This document shows positions 56,594 through 63,657 of a DNA stretch of 64,000 nt, piece after piece. Position numbers and translations under genes: made by a program. Positions within the stretch are counted from its first letter, which is position 1, and the number at the start of each line of letters is the position of its first letter. The notes below the pieces were generated by a model that saw only the letters and a list, made by a program, of their open reading frames with translations, was not told the DNA's origin and did no database searches. The DNA lies in contig NZ_QGTD01000008.1 of assembly GCF_003176895.1 (NCBI RefSeq), positions 62,001 to 126,000 on the forward strand. The letters run 5' to 3'. This DNA is from Gracilibacillus dipsosauri. GTDB lineage: Bacteria; Bacillota; Bacilli; Bacillales; Amphibacillaceae.

Positions 56594-57442
56594 ATGAGAG
56601 AAAATAAAGGCATATCTATTCAAATAAACCAGCCTAAGAAAAAAATAGAACGTAAGCTGGAGGCGGAGAGTAAGCTCTTAGACGAAGACAAGCCATACTA
56701 TAATGAACATGTAAGTAGTCCTCCACATTATTCAAGCATGAAGAAAAGACAAAACGGATTCTGGAAAAAATATCGTTCATTTATATATTCTTCGTTAACA
56801 GCTGTTCTAATTGGTACATTTCTTGGCTTTATCATGCTCAAAATATTTGTAGATATTGATCCAGAAGAAATGGCTTTTGATCAAACAGAGCAAGCCGTAA
56901 GTACGACAAAGGAGCAAACGAAAAATGCCACTGAAGCCAATACGACTACTAGTACATTCGAAGGTGTTCCAATTACTGGCTATGTTGTTCAAGCAGGAGT
57001 ATTCAGCTCTGAAACTACGGCAAAGGAATTATTGGATCAATTGAACAACGCTAGCATCCCCTCCATGATTTGGCAGAGAGATGATAACTACCATGTATTT
57101 GTCGGGGTTCATGCAACAACAGATGGTTCTAAGCAATTTGCTGAAGAGGATCATTTAGAGAATTGGGAAGTTTATGCTGGTAAGGAGTGGACAACAGAGC
57201 CTGTTCAATTATCAGTGGATACAGCTGAAGCGGAATGGATGAAAGAATTTGACACCATTTTAAAAGAGTTAATAACTAATCCTACTAATGTAACACAATT
57301 AGAGCAATGGTTAGCGAAAAGCCCAGAGGAATTATCCCAAGCATTAGCTCCATTAATTGATAAAGTAAAGGCATACACAGCGAAGGCGGAAATGGTTGAT
57401 TTATTAAAAATTTGGTATCAGTATGTGAACCTATCCAAATAA
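56594..57442 (+). CDS. spoIIB: SpoIIB-like SPOR-domain protein
   Basis: Septal-peptidoglycan protein assisting engulfment in sporulation. The 282-aa protein has a cytoplasmic, lysine-rich N-terminus (1-57), one membrane helix (SLTAVLIGTFLGFIMLKIFV, about 66-87), a Thr/Glu linker and a SPOR-type domain (GYVVQAGVFSSETTAKELLDQL ... NYHVFVGVHAT, about 128-195). Position between comC and radC fits SpoIIB. The maf gene, which lies between spoIIB and radC in Bacillus subtilis, is absent. Confidence 0.85.
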   Translation: MRENKGISIQINQPKKKIERKLEAESKLLDEDKPYYNEHVSSPPHYSSMKKRQNGFWKKYRSFIYSSLTAVLIGTFLGFIMLKIFVDIDPEEMAFDQTEQAVSTTKEQTKNATEANTTTSTFEGVPITGYVVQAGVFSSETTAKELLDQLNNASIPSMIWQRDDNYHVFVGVHATTDGSKQFAEEDHLENWEVYAGKEWTTEPVQLSVDTAEAEWMKEFDTILKELITNPTNVTQLEQWLAKSPEELSQALAPLIDKVKAYTAKAEMVDLLKIWYQYVNLSK

Positions 57443-57547
57443 TATGAAATGTAAGGGGAAATAATCATTTGTTGTTGGTATTCCTTTTTAGAAAAGTAGA
57501 TTTGAGCAGTTTGTATTAGCCTCCATAGATCGGTAAAATACAAAGAC

Positions 57548-57569
57548 AAACAGCAATTATTGGCTGTTT
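57548..57569 (+). terminator. Hairpin between spoIIB and radC
   Basis: AAACAGC / GCTGTTT with an eight-base loop, directly before the radC ribosome site. No T tract. A weak terminator or a leader hairpin. Confidence 0.35.
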
Positions 57570-57581
57570 GAGGGGAGGGCT

Positions 57582-58103
57582 ATGATGGAAAGTGGAATTG
57601 TTAAAATGAAAGAAGTGCCAAAGCAAGATCGTCCAAGAGAACGGTTAATCGAATATGGCCCAGGAAACTTGTCTAATCAAGAACTAATGGCGATCTTATT
57701 TGGTACTGGCACTAGAAAGGAGAATGTCTATCAGTTAGCAGAACGAGTACTTAAACATTTTGAGGGGATTGGAATGCTAAGAGAAGTCACCATAGAGGAA
57801 TTAATAAAGGTAAAAGGTATTGGTCAAGCAAAGGGGGTTGTTTTACTAGCTGCAGTGGAGTTAGGAAAACGAATCCAACATTTTCAAGAAAAAGATCGTT
57901 ATGTTATCAGAAGCCCCGAGGATGGGGCGAATTTTCTGATGGAGGAAATGTGTGCACTTAAACAAGAGCATTTTGTCGCCATTTTCCTTAACACAAAAAA
58001 CCAAGTCATCCACCGACAAACTATCTTCATTGGAAGCCTCAATGCCTCGATTGTTCACCCTTGCTTCATGCGTATTGACAGATCAATGTTTTTGAGGGGT
58101 TAA
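57582..58103 (+). pseudogene. radC: RadC (JAB-domain protein), C-terminus cut off by prophage insertion
   Basis: The first 160 residues are normal RadC: DRPRERLIEYGPGNLSNQELMAILFGTG, the helix-hairpin-helix segment IKVKGIGQAKGVVLLAAVELG, VIRSPEDGANFLMEEM, EHFVAIFLNTKNQVIHRQTIF and GSLNASIVHP. After codon 160 (58061) the frame runs into 13 foreign codons and stops. A full RadC is about 225-230 aa; the lost part carries the metal-binding HNHPSGDPTPS...D JAMM motif. GGGGAGGG precedes the ATG. The insertion point marks attL. Confidence 0.9.
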
Positions 58104-58130
58104 AGAGTGAAAGTGACGAAAAAGTGACCA
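58040..58130. other. attL region with candidate integrase arm sites
   Basis: The attachment core should end at or before 58061, inside the SLNASIVHP codons, because core sequence is shared by host and phage. Just beyond, AAAGTGAC occurs twice in direct repeat (58110-58117 and 58121-58128), as expected for arm-type integrase sites. The exact core needs the right end. Confidence 0.5.
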
Positions 58131-58134
58131 ACAT

Positions 58135-59277
58135 CTAAAATAACTGTTCGAATACATTAACACTTTCTTTATGTTGATCTTCTTCTAAATGGGAATAGAG
58201 ATCAAGCGTAATTCCTATATTTGCATGTCCTAAACGTTCTTGTATTACTTTAAAGTTAATGCCCTTCTTAACCATCAAGGACGCACAGGAATGCCTTAAT
58301 TGATGGAATGTAATGTGTTTTAAATTATATCGCTTTTTTATCTTATCCCATTCGTTTCTCATTGTGTTCAAATGGGTAGGATACCCGTCATCTCTAACTA
58401 GTAATAAGTTAATCATATCACCATCATCATCATATATCCCCTTCCATAGATTACCCATTTGCATTCTCCTAGCTTTGAATTGAAGATGGTATTTTTCCAA
58501 TTCATCCATAAACTCTTTTGGGAAATAAACTGTACGAGGTTTTTTATTTTTAACCGGTGCGAGGTAAAATTGTTTTTTGTTTTTATCATACCGTAATTGT
58601 TTGTCAATATAGATCGAATTGTTTTCATAATCAATCGATTCTTCTCTTATGCCTAATATTTCTCCTCGTCTTAATCCACCAATAGCAGCTAATTTTATCA
58701 TAATACGGTGTTTAGGATAACAATTCTCTAGTACCTTAAATAAGTGATTTAATTCACTTTCATTGTAATAGTCTACTGTCCTCTTTTCTCGTTTCGGTTC
58801 CTTTATTCCAGATGTGGGATTAATTTTGATAACATCCCATTCAAAAGCTCTAGCAAAAATACTTTTAAGCAATAGATATTTGTTAGGGATAAGTGGTTTT
58901 CCTTCAGTCTGTTCATTTGCTAAATATTCTACTATATGATATTTCTTGATATCTTTCATTTTCATCTTCTCAAAGTGTTCTAGAACACCACAATCATTTA
59001 ATAAATACTCATATGCTTCTTTACTGGTCAACGTTAAATTTGGTTCTACATGATTTTTTATCCATCTATCAACAAAACTGGAAAATTTAATATTATCGAT
59101 AGGTTCGTCCTTTTCATTAAAACATTTAATTTCAAAGTCACGAATCTTTTTATTGAGATCACGTTCGCTAGTTGCAGTTATCGTTTTTGTTCTTCTTTTC
59201 CGATTACCACGCTCATCATACCCAAGTTCTACATAGATTTTAAACTTTCCAAAACCTAAATCTTCATAACTTGCCAT
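58135..59277 (-). CDS. int: Phage tyrosine-type integrase
   Basis: A 380-aa tyrosine recombinase: N-terminal arm-binding domain (about 1-45, KFKIYVELGYDERGNRKRRTKT), SAM-like core-binding domain (about 60-160) and a catalytic domain with Arg in GGLRRGEILGI, HQLRHSCASL (His-x-x-Arg), the GHANIG His and the nucleophile Tyr in DLYSH. The ATG at 59277 follows GAGGGGTGA; the upstream extension to 59316 is rejected. It reads toward the attL site, as usual. Confidence 0.94.
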   Translation of the reverse strand: MASYEDLGFGKFKIYVELGYDERGNRKRRTKTITATSERDLNKKIRDFEIKCFNEKDEPIDNIKFSSFVDRWIKNHVEPNLTLTSKEAYEYLLNDCGVLEHFEKMKMKDIKKYHIVEYLANEQTEGKPLIPNKYLLLKSIFARAFEWDVIKINPTSGIKEPKREKRTVDYYNESELNHLFKVLENCYPKHRIMIKLAAIGGLRRGEILGIREESIDYENNSIYIDKQLRYDKNKKQFYLAPVKNKKPRTVYFPKEFMDELEKYHLQFKARRMQMGNLWKGIYDDDGDMINLLLVRDDGYPTHLNTMRNEWDKIKKRYNLKHITFHQLRHSCASLMVKKGINFKVIQERLGHANIGITLDLYSHLEEDQHKESVNVFEQLF

Positions 59278-59290
59278 TTTTTTCACCCCT

Positions 59291-59323
59291 CTTTTTAAAA
59301 AGAGGCAGGGGATCAACCTGCCT
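59291..59323 (-). terminator. Terminator of the repressor gene
   Basis: On the minus strand: AGGCAGG / CCTGCCT with loop TTGATCC and a CTTTTT tail. Confidence 0.8.
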
Positions 59324-59348
59324 ATTAAATTATTTAGCGCTAAGTAAT

Positions 59349-59957
59349 TTAAAATTGTGTAATAGCTTTTTTAAGTTTTCCTATGATACGAATGTTCTTA
59401 TCTGTGCTAGGATTAAAATGAATTGGTTTATAATTAGGGTTCTCACTTACTAAAGTGAAGGACCCATTGTCTCTATATACTCTTTTTAATACACATTCAT
59501 TTTCCACAACTACTGCAGCGATTTCACCGTTTTCAACTTCTTCAGTTCTTTGAATAAGCAAAAGGTCACCTTCATGTATCTTTGCTCCAATCATACTATC
59601 TCCTTGTGCAGTTAGATAGAAATACAATCCTTTATCTACCCAATCTTTAGGAGATGTAACATAACCCTCCTTTTCTTCAAAAATTACAGCCCCATCACCG
59701 CAAGAAATACTACCGTATAGTGGAACATCCACAACATCATTTGAAATTTCTTCCCCATACAATAATGAAACATCTACGTCCAACGCTTTTGCTATTTGTT
59801 CTAATCTATCATGGGAAACTTTTATCATTCCCTTTTCATACTTTCTAATTGTGGATTTCCCAACTCCAATTTTTTTGCCTAGTTGCTCTAATGTTTCACC
59901 AGAAGCCTTTCTATAATAATTAATTCTCTTACCTAGTTCCTTATAAAAGTTATCCAT
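59349..59957 (-). CDS. Prophage repressor, XRE-HTH plus S24 (LexA-like) peptidase
   Basis: A 202-aa CI-type repressor: N-terminal helix-turn-helix (LEQLGKKIGVGKSTIRKYEKG, about 22-44) and a C-terminal S24 domain with the cleavage region SISCGDG, nucleophile Ser in AQGDSMIGAKIHEGD and the general-base Lys in ECVLKRVYRD. It should be RecA-inducible by self-cleavage. The ATG at 59957 is favoured; 59966 is almost on top of AGGAGGTGA. Divergent from the Cro-like gene with shared operators. Confidence 0.92.
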   Translation of the reverse strand: MDNFYKELGKRINYYRKASGETLEQLGKKIGVGKSTIRKYEKGMIKVSHDRLEQIAKALDVDVSLLYGEEISNDVVDVPLYGSISCGDGAVIFEEKEGYVTSPKDWVDKGLYFYLTAQGDSMIGAKIHEGDLLLIQRTEEVENGEIAAVVVENECVLKRVYRDNGSFTLVSENPNYKPIHFNPSTDKNIRIIGKLKKAITQF

Positions 59958-59987
59958 ATTAAGCATTCACCTCCTGACTGCTAATTC

Positions 59988-60016
59988 ATTATATACCTTA
60001 TAAGACACTTTTTCAA
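59988..60016 (-). promoter_or_regulatory. Promoter of the repressor gene
   Basis: Minus-strand TTGAAA (60011-60016) and TATAAT (59988-59993) with exact 17-base spacing. A GACAC half-site lies in the spacer at 60003-60007. Confidence 0.75.
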
Positions 60017-60047
60017 CAGTATTAATAATAAAAGTATCTTTATAGTA

Positions 60048-60076
60048 TTGACTTATTCCAATAAGGGGTGTATATT
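60048..60076 (+). promoter_or_regulatory. Early (Cro) promoter
   Basis: TTGACT (60048-60053) and TATATT (60071-60076) with 17-base spacing. The operator palindrome begins five bases after the -10. Confidence 0.75.
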
Positions 60077-60080
60077 ATAG

Positions 60081-60097
60081 GTGTCCTATAAAGACAC
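60081..60097. promoter_or_regulatory. Repressor operator, palindrome 1
   Basis: GTGTCCTATAAAGACAC: perfect GTGTC / GACAC half-sites around seven bases, placed over the early transcription start. Confidence 0.7.
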
Positions 60098-60115
60098 AAA
60101 GAGAGGTGAAGCAAC

Positions 60116-60349
60116 ATGGACGTTAAAATAACTCCAAAAGGGCTAAGAGTATCAAACTGTTTAAATCAAGAAGAAGTAGCCAAACACTTAGGAATTTCAC
60201 TAACTCAATACAGAAGAAAAGAAAATGGAAAGGTTCGTTTTTATGCTGATGAAATCTATAAGTTATCAAAGTTGTATGATGTCCCTGTGAATATTTTTTT
60301 TACTGAAAAAGTGTCCTTTGGGGACACTTATGATAAGAATACTACTTAA
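60116..60349 (+). CDS. Cro-like XRE family regulator
   Basis: A 77-aa helix-turn-helix protein (CLNQEEVAKHLGISLTQYRRKENG, about 16-39, then LSKLYDVPVNIFF). It is divergent from the repressor and under operator control, hence the Cro-like call. GAGAGGTGA precedes the ATG. A second operator-like palindrome lies in its last codons. Confidence 0.85.
   Translation: MDVKITPKGLRVSNCLNQEEVAKHLGISLTQYRRKENGKVRFYADEIYKLSKLYDVPVNIFFTEKVSFGDTYDKNTT
60311..60327. promoter_or_regulatory. Operator-like palindrome 2 inside the cro-like gene
   Basis: GTGTCCTTTGGGGACAC has the same 17-base length and the same half-sites as the operator at 60081. It overlaps codons near the end of the Cro-like gene, 37 bases before the next start. 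Confidence 0.6.
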
Positions 60350-60363
60350 AAGGTGGGAATGAG

Positions 60364-60543
60364 ATGAGAAACGTAAGAGGGGCAAAAGCCCTGTCTGAAT
60401 ATCTTGAATCTATTGGGACACCTATAAGCGAATCAACGATTTTTTCTTTACTTAGACAAGGTAAAATACCTCACCTAAGACCATCTCCAAGGATATTGAT
60501 TTTTAATTTAGATGCGATAGATGAATGGTTGGGCATTAAATAA
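60364..60543 (+). CDS. Excisionase-like helix-turn-helix protein
   Basis: A 59-aa protein with the HTH_17/MerR-like arrangement: RGAKALSEYLESIG, ESTIFSLLRQGKIPHLR and IDEWLGIK. Such proteins are excisionases or small early regulators of phages. GGTGGGA precedes the ATG. Too short for many gene finders. Confidence 0.75.
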   Translation: MRNVRGAKALSEYLESIGTPISESTIFSLLRQGKIPHLRPSPRILIFNLDAIDEWLGIK

Positions 60544-60560
60544 AAAAGGGGTGTGAACAA

Positions 60561-60785
60561 ATGCCAAACAAATTAGAAGTTGCAACTCATCTAACTGATG
60601 ATGAGCACCGCATTTTATTAAATGTATATCACAAGCACATGAACGCAATGGGGGAGGAAGAAAGAAAACAATATGCTTTAGGCAATATCAAGAAAGTAAA
60701 GGGAAATGTCCAGGAGCAATGCTTGGAAGTCTATTTTAAAAACGGTGAATGGTTTAAATACTTTGCTAATGGGACTTGGGGGTGA
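60561..60785 (+). CDS. Phage hypothetical protein
   Basis: A 74-aa charged protein without recognised domain (LTDDEHRILLNVYHKHMN; VYFKNGEWFKYFANGTWG at the end). AAGGGGTG precedes the ATG. Part of the early-gene run. Confidence 0.7.
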   Translation: MPNKLEVATHLTDDEHRILLNVYHKHMNAMGEEERKQYALGNIKKVKGNVQEQCLEVYFKNGEWFKYFANGTWG

Positions 60786-60790
60786 CAAGC

Positions 60791-60910
60791 ATGATGTGGA
60801 TTGTAGTTAGTTTTGTAACTGTAGCAATAGCAGGCATTATTTTTAGCGTTTGGTGCGGAATGAAGGCTTCACAAATTGCAGAAATGAATAAACAAGATTG
60901 GGGTGCTTAA
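60791..60910 (+). CDS. Small phage membrane protein
   Basis: A 39-aa protein with one membrane helix (WIVVSFVTVAIAGIIFSVW) and a short charged tail. GGGGGTGA precedes the ATG closely. No family recognised. Confidence 0.55.
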   Translation: MMWIVVSFVTVAIAGIIFSVWCGMKASQIAEMNKQDWGA

Positions 60911-60911
60911 T

Positions 60912-61166
60912 TTGGTTTACACAGATCATTTTTTAAAGAAGGACAAGCAGAAGGCTCTCCAATATCGCAAAGAAATTGGTAATTATTTTGAAGCATCGTT
61001 GCATTGTTTAGATAAATTCGAAATGGACAAGTCCAGACAGTATTTCGATCATGCAATGAATTTATTCAGTGAGTTACGTCGAATGAATTTAGAAAAAATC
61101 ACAAGTGAAGGTGCTACTCAAGAATTAAGTGATCATGCATTACAAATGAGAAGGGATTGGTATTAA
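60912..61166 (+). CDS. Phage hypothetical protein
   Basis: An 84-aa helical, charged protein (KKDKQKALQYRKEIGNYFEAS, then YFDHAMNLFSELRRMNLEKI). The TTG at 60912 with GGGGTGC five bases upstream is preferred over the overlapping GTG at 60903. No family recognised. Confidence 0.6.
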   Translation: MVYTDHFLKKDKQKALQYRKEIGNYFEASLHCLDKFEMDKSRQYFDHAMNLFSELRRMNLEKITSEGATQELSDHALQMRRDWY

Positions 61167-61435
61167 TGACGAAAGAGGTACTCCACCTAAGTAATTTAAT
61201 GCAAGCAGTACAAAACGCAACGCAATCAGATGTCGAAGTATTCGAGGACGAATATGTGGATAGTCTTAACCAGCGGATCGCTCTCATAAAGGATGCAGTT
61301 TTCGATCTAGAAAACCAACTTAAGAAACGAGGATTATATAAATGCTGCCATCCAGCAAGTGAACACGAAGCGGTGGAAGTTGGTGCAACAGATGAAGTGA
61401 TTACCATTTGCCATGAATGTGGAGCAGAGGTATAA
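61166..61435 (+). CDS. Phage hypothetical protein with C-terminal zinc-ribbon-like end
   Basis: An 89-aa protein: helical N-terminal two thirds, then YKCCHPAS and TICHECGAEV, giving a CCH...CxxC pattern that could bind zinc. The ATG overlaps the previous stop by one base, with AAGGGA upstream. Confidence 0.6.
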   Translation: MTKEVLHLSNLMQAVQNATQSDVEVFEDEYVDSLNQRIALIKDAVFDLENQLKKRGLYKCCHPASEHEAVEVGATDEVITICHECGAEV

Positions 61436-61436
61436 C

Positions 61437-61517
61437 ATGTGGCTCAAATTGTGGTATGGCGGATGGTTTATAGTAGCGGTTTTATTCTTATACTTTTGCA
61501 TCGTTTATGCACTTTAA
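61437..61517 (+). CDS. Very small phage membrane protein
   Basis: A 26-aa peptide, WLKLWYGGWFIVAVLFLYF then CIVYAL, one membrane helix. It follows the previous stop by one base. GGAGCAGAGG is the only ribosome site. Function unknown. Confidence 0.45.
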   Translation: MWLKLWYGGWFIVAVLFLYFCIVYAL

Positions 61518-61690
61518 AAAAGACCCGCGCAACATAACGCGAGTCGTATCCCACAAAAATTATAACATGGACAGGCTCTTAATGGTAGTCCTGTCTTAGT
61601 GGTCGCAAGTAATAGTATTCCCCCTTTTCTATTTATCGTTCCGCTTGTGGCTACTAAGATGCGACTAGCATCCATTACATAAAGAATCGA
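61518..61690. ncRNA. Structured region with four successive hairpins
   Basis: H1: GACCCGCG / CGCGAGTC (61522-61545), fully paired only on the minus strand, where TTTTTT follows. H2: GACAGG / CCTGTC (61570-61595). H3: CTTAGTGGTCGCAAG / CTTGTGGCTACTAAG (61595-61658), fully paired with three G-U on the plus strand only. H4: GATGC / GCATC (61658-61672). It lies between the small early genes and the next gene. A phage small RNA or a structured leader is plausible. Confidence 0.45.
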
Positions 61691-61700
61691 GGTGAATAAC

Positions 61701-62093
61701 ATGTCTCAATCTATGGTTGATTTAAATGAATTCGCTAATGGTGCATTAGCGGAGCGATTTAATTATGAGCTACAAAAGATTTTAGAAAACATAGCTGATC
61801 CAAATACAGATCACAAAGTAAAAAGAAAAATGAACATTAATCTTACTTTAGAAACCAATGAAGATAGAGAATTGGCAAGTGTAAGTATTCAGGTTAAATC
61901 TACACCGGCTCCACGCAAGAATATCGGATCCGCTATTATCATCGATCGTGACGAAAGCGGAAAAACGGTAGGAGCTGAATTGAAATCAGGTATTAAAGGA
62001 CAAACATTCTTTGATACAGAGGATAACCAAGTGAAAGACGATAAAGGCGGAGTAATTGATTTCCGCAAACAAAAAGAGGGAGGAACTAAATAA
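61701..62093 (+). CDS. Phage replication terminator-like protein
   Basis: A 130-aa protein matching the short Firmicutes prophage family annotated as replication terminator protein: VDLNEFANGALAERFNYELQKILENIADPNTDHKVKRK, a beta-rich centre and GAELKSGIKGQTFFDTE. The true biochemical role of the family is not firmly known. ATG 61701 with GAGGTGA. Overlaps the next gene by one base. Confidence 0.75.
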   Translation: MSQSMVDLNEFANGALAERFNYELQKILENIADPNTDHKVKRKMNINLTLETNEDRELASVSIQVKSTPAPRKNIGSAIIIDRDESGKTVGAELKSGIKGQTFFDTEDNQVKDDKGGVIDFRKQKEGGTK

Positions 62094-62809
62094 TGATTAG
62101 AGAAGCAATTGAATACATTGTTGGGCTTGGAAATAGAGAAACCTTTACGGAGAATGGCCAAACGTATGTTACTGGAGATGTTCGCCTGTTAAAAGAACCG
62201 CTACCTGCAGAAATTAAAGTAAGCACCCTTTCGGCACTTGTAAAGTACGCAAAATCTGTATTTGATGGAGAAGAAAAATTTCTCATTCACATTGTTAGTC
62301 CTACAAAAGTCCGCTTATTGTCTTCGTTAAATTTAGATGCTGAAAGATCTACATGGGTGGAATCAAATGCATTATTACCAGACATACCATATGGAAGGTA
62401 TCTAGATATGGAAGAATTCAATATCCTATTACAATCCGCTTTCTTAGATAACGATACAAGGAAAATTCTTTTGAAAGTAGTCGGTAATGTAAAAGATGAA
62501 GATGTGAAAAATTATGGAGATGACGGAGTCTCTCAAACGGTTACCGCCAAAACTGGTGTTGCACAGGTAGCGGATGTAGTTGTCCCTAATCCAGTGGAAC
62601 TTGCGCCATTTAGAACCTTTGTGGATCTCGATCAACCGGAGTCTGATTTTGTATTCAGAATGAGAAAAGGACCTTCAGGACCAACCGGAGCATTATTTGA
62701 AGCGGATGGTGGAATGTGGAGATTAGAAGCCATAGCTTTAATTAGAAACTATTTAACTGAGAATCTAGCAGAAGAAATCGAATCAGGTAATATTCATATT
62801 TTATCGTAA
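62093..62809 (+). CDS. Conserved phage protein, possibly DUF2303-like
   Basis: A 238-aa protein whose C-terminal part (NPVELAPFRTFVDLDQPESD, FVFRMRKG, ALFEADGGMWRLEAIALI) resembles the YfdQ/DUF2303 family of phage early proteins. The N-terminal part (IEYIVGLGNRETFTENGQTYVTGDVRLL) also fits a beta-rich DNA-metabolism-linked protein. Function unknown. It forms a pair with the replication-terminator-like gene. Confidence 0.6.
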   Translation: MIREAIEYIVGLGNRETFTENGQTYVTGDVRLLKEPLPAEIKVSTLSALVKYAKSVFDGEEKFLIHIVSPTKVRLLSSLNLDAERSTWVESNALLPDIPYGRYLDMEEFNILLQSAFLDNDTRKILLKVVGNVKDEDVKNYGDDGVSQTVTAKTGVAQVADVVVPNPVELAPFRTFVDLDQPESDFVFRMRKGPSGPTGALFEADGGMWRLEAIALIRNYLTENLAEEIESGNIHILS

Positions 62810-62866
62810 TGGGTAGCGGTTATTCCGTTATCCCAATTACATCAAGAAAAGGAGACGAAGGCAATC

Positions 62867-63547
62867 ATGAACGAGTTGGTTTTCATTCAGGATAATCAAG
62901 TAGTTACAGATAGTTTAACCGTAGCAGAGGTTTTCAATAAAAGCCATAATCACGTATTAAGAGATATAGCGACTCAATTAGAAAAATTAAGTGCAGCTGG
63001 AGAAGAAGAATGGGGTATGACCAACTTTGGACAGACCCGTTATCAAAACACGCAGAACAATCAATGGTACACCAAATATAATTTAACAGAGGATGCGTTT
63101 GCAATTATTGCAATGTCATACGTAACTCCAGAAGCAATGAAAATGAAAATTAAATTCCTAGATGAATTCAAAAAAATGAAGAAGGCATTAGAACAACCAC
63201 ATCCATTAAGTGAACGTGATCGACTAATAGCATCCATGAAACTAACTATTGAATCTGCTGAAAAACTAGAAGGAATAGAAGAAGATGTGGCCAATTTAAG
63301 AACACGTTTCGATAATGAATTAACTTTAAATCATGGACAAGCAACTTCTTTAAATCATGCAGTGAAAAAACGAGTAGAAAAATTGTGGAATAGTGGCTGG
63401 ACTGGAGTATTGGAAAGCAAAAGTCAAATGTATTCTAATTTGTACAGTCAACTAAAAAGAGCATTCCATGCACCTACCTATCGCGAAATCAAGCGGATTG
63501 ATTTTGACGAAGCAATGAATTGGGTAAATGCATGGAGACCTCTATAA
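62867..63547 (+). CDS. Phage antirepressor: Rha domain plus ORF6C domain
   Basis: A 226-aa two-domain regulator. The N-terminal Rha domain (VADSLTVAEVF-like, KSHNHVLRDIATQLEKL, YNLTEDAFAIIAMSYV, about 1-95) is followed by an ORF6C-type C-domain (about 110-226, LNHGQATSLNHAVKKRVEKLW, RAFHAPTYREIKRIDFDEAMNWV). Such proteins regulate phage early genes. GGAGACGAAGG precedes the ATG. Confidence 0.87.
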   Translation: MNELVFIQDNQVVTDSLTVAEVFNKSHNHVLRDIATQLEKLSAAGEEEWGMTNFGQTRYQNTQNNQWYTKYNLTEDAFAIIAMSYVTPEAMKMKIKFLDEFKKMKKALEQPHPLSERDRLIASMKLTIESAEKLEGIEEDVANLRTRFDNELTLNHGQATSLNHAVKKRVEKLWNSGWTGVLESKSQMYSNLYSQLKRAFHAPTYREIKRIDFDEAMNWVNAWRPL

Positions 63548-63569
63548 CGTAATCTGCTCTTAACCAGGT

Positions 63570-63597
63570 GTAGGGTGATGTTGCAGCATCTCCCTAC
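63570..63597 (+). terminator. Hairpin after the antirepressor gene
   Basis: GTAGGGTGATG pairs with CATCTCCCTAC except one T-T. No T tract, so a processing or stabilising hairpin is as likely as a terminator. Confidence 0.4.
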
Positions 63598-63657
63598 TAA
63601 CAATCTATGTCCTTATTTTAACCATATGTCAGAAAATAAACAAGTGAGGGAAAAGAA

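Noticed and set aside
61514-61702. 62-codon minus-strand frame in the prophage early region
   Set aside because: It lies across the four-hairpin structured region; codon content follows the hairpins, and the start has no ribosome site.
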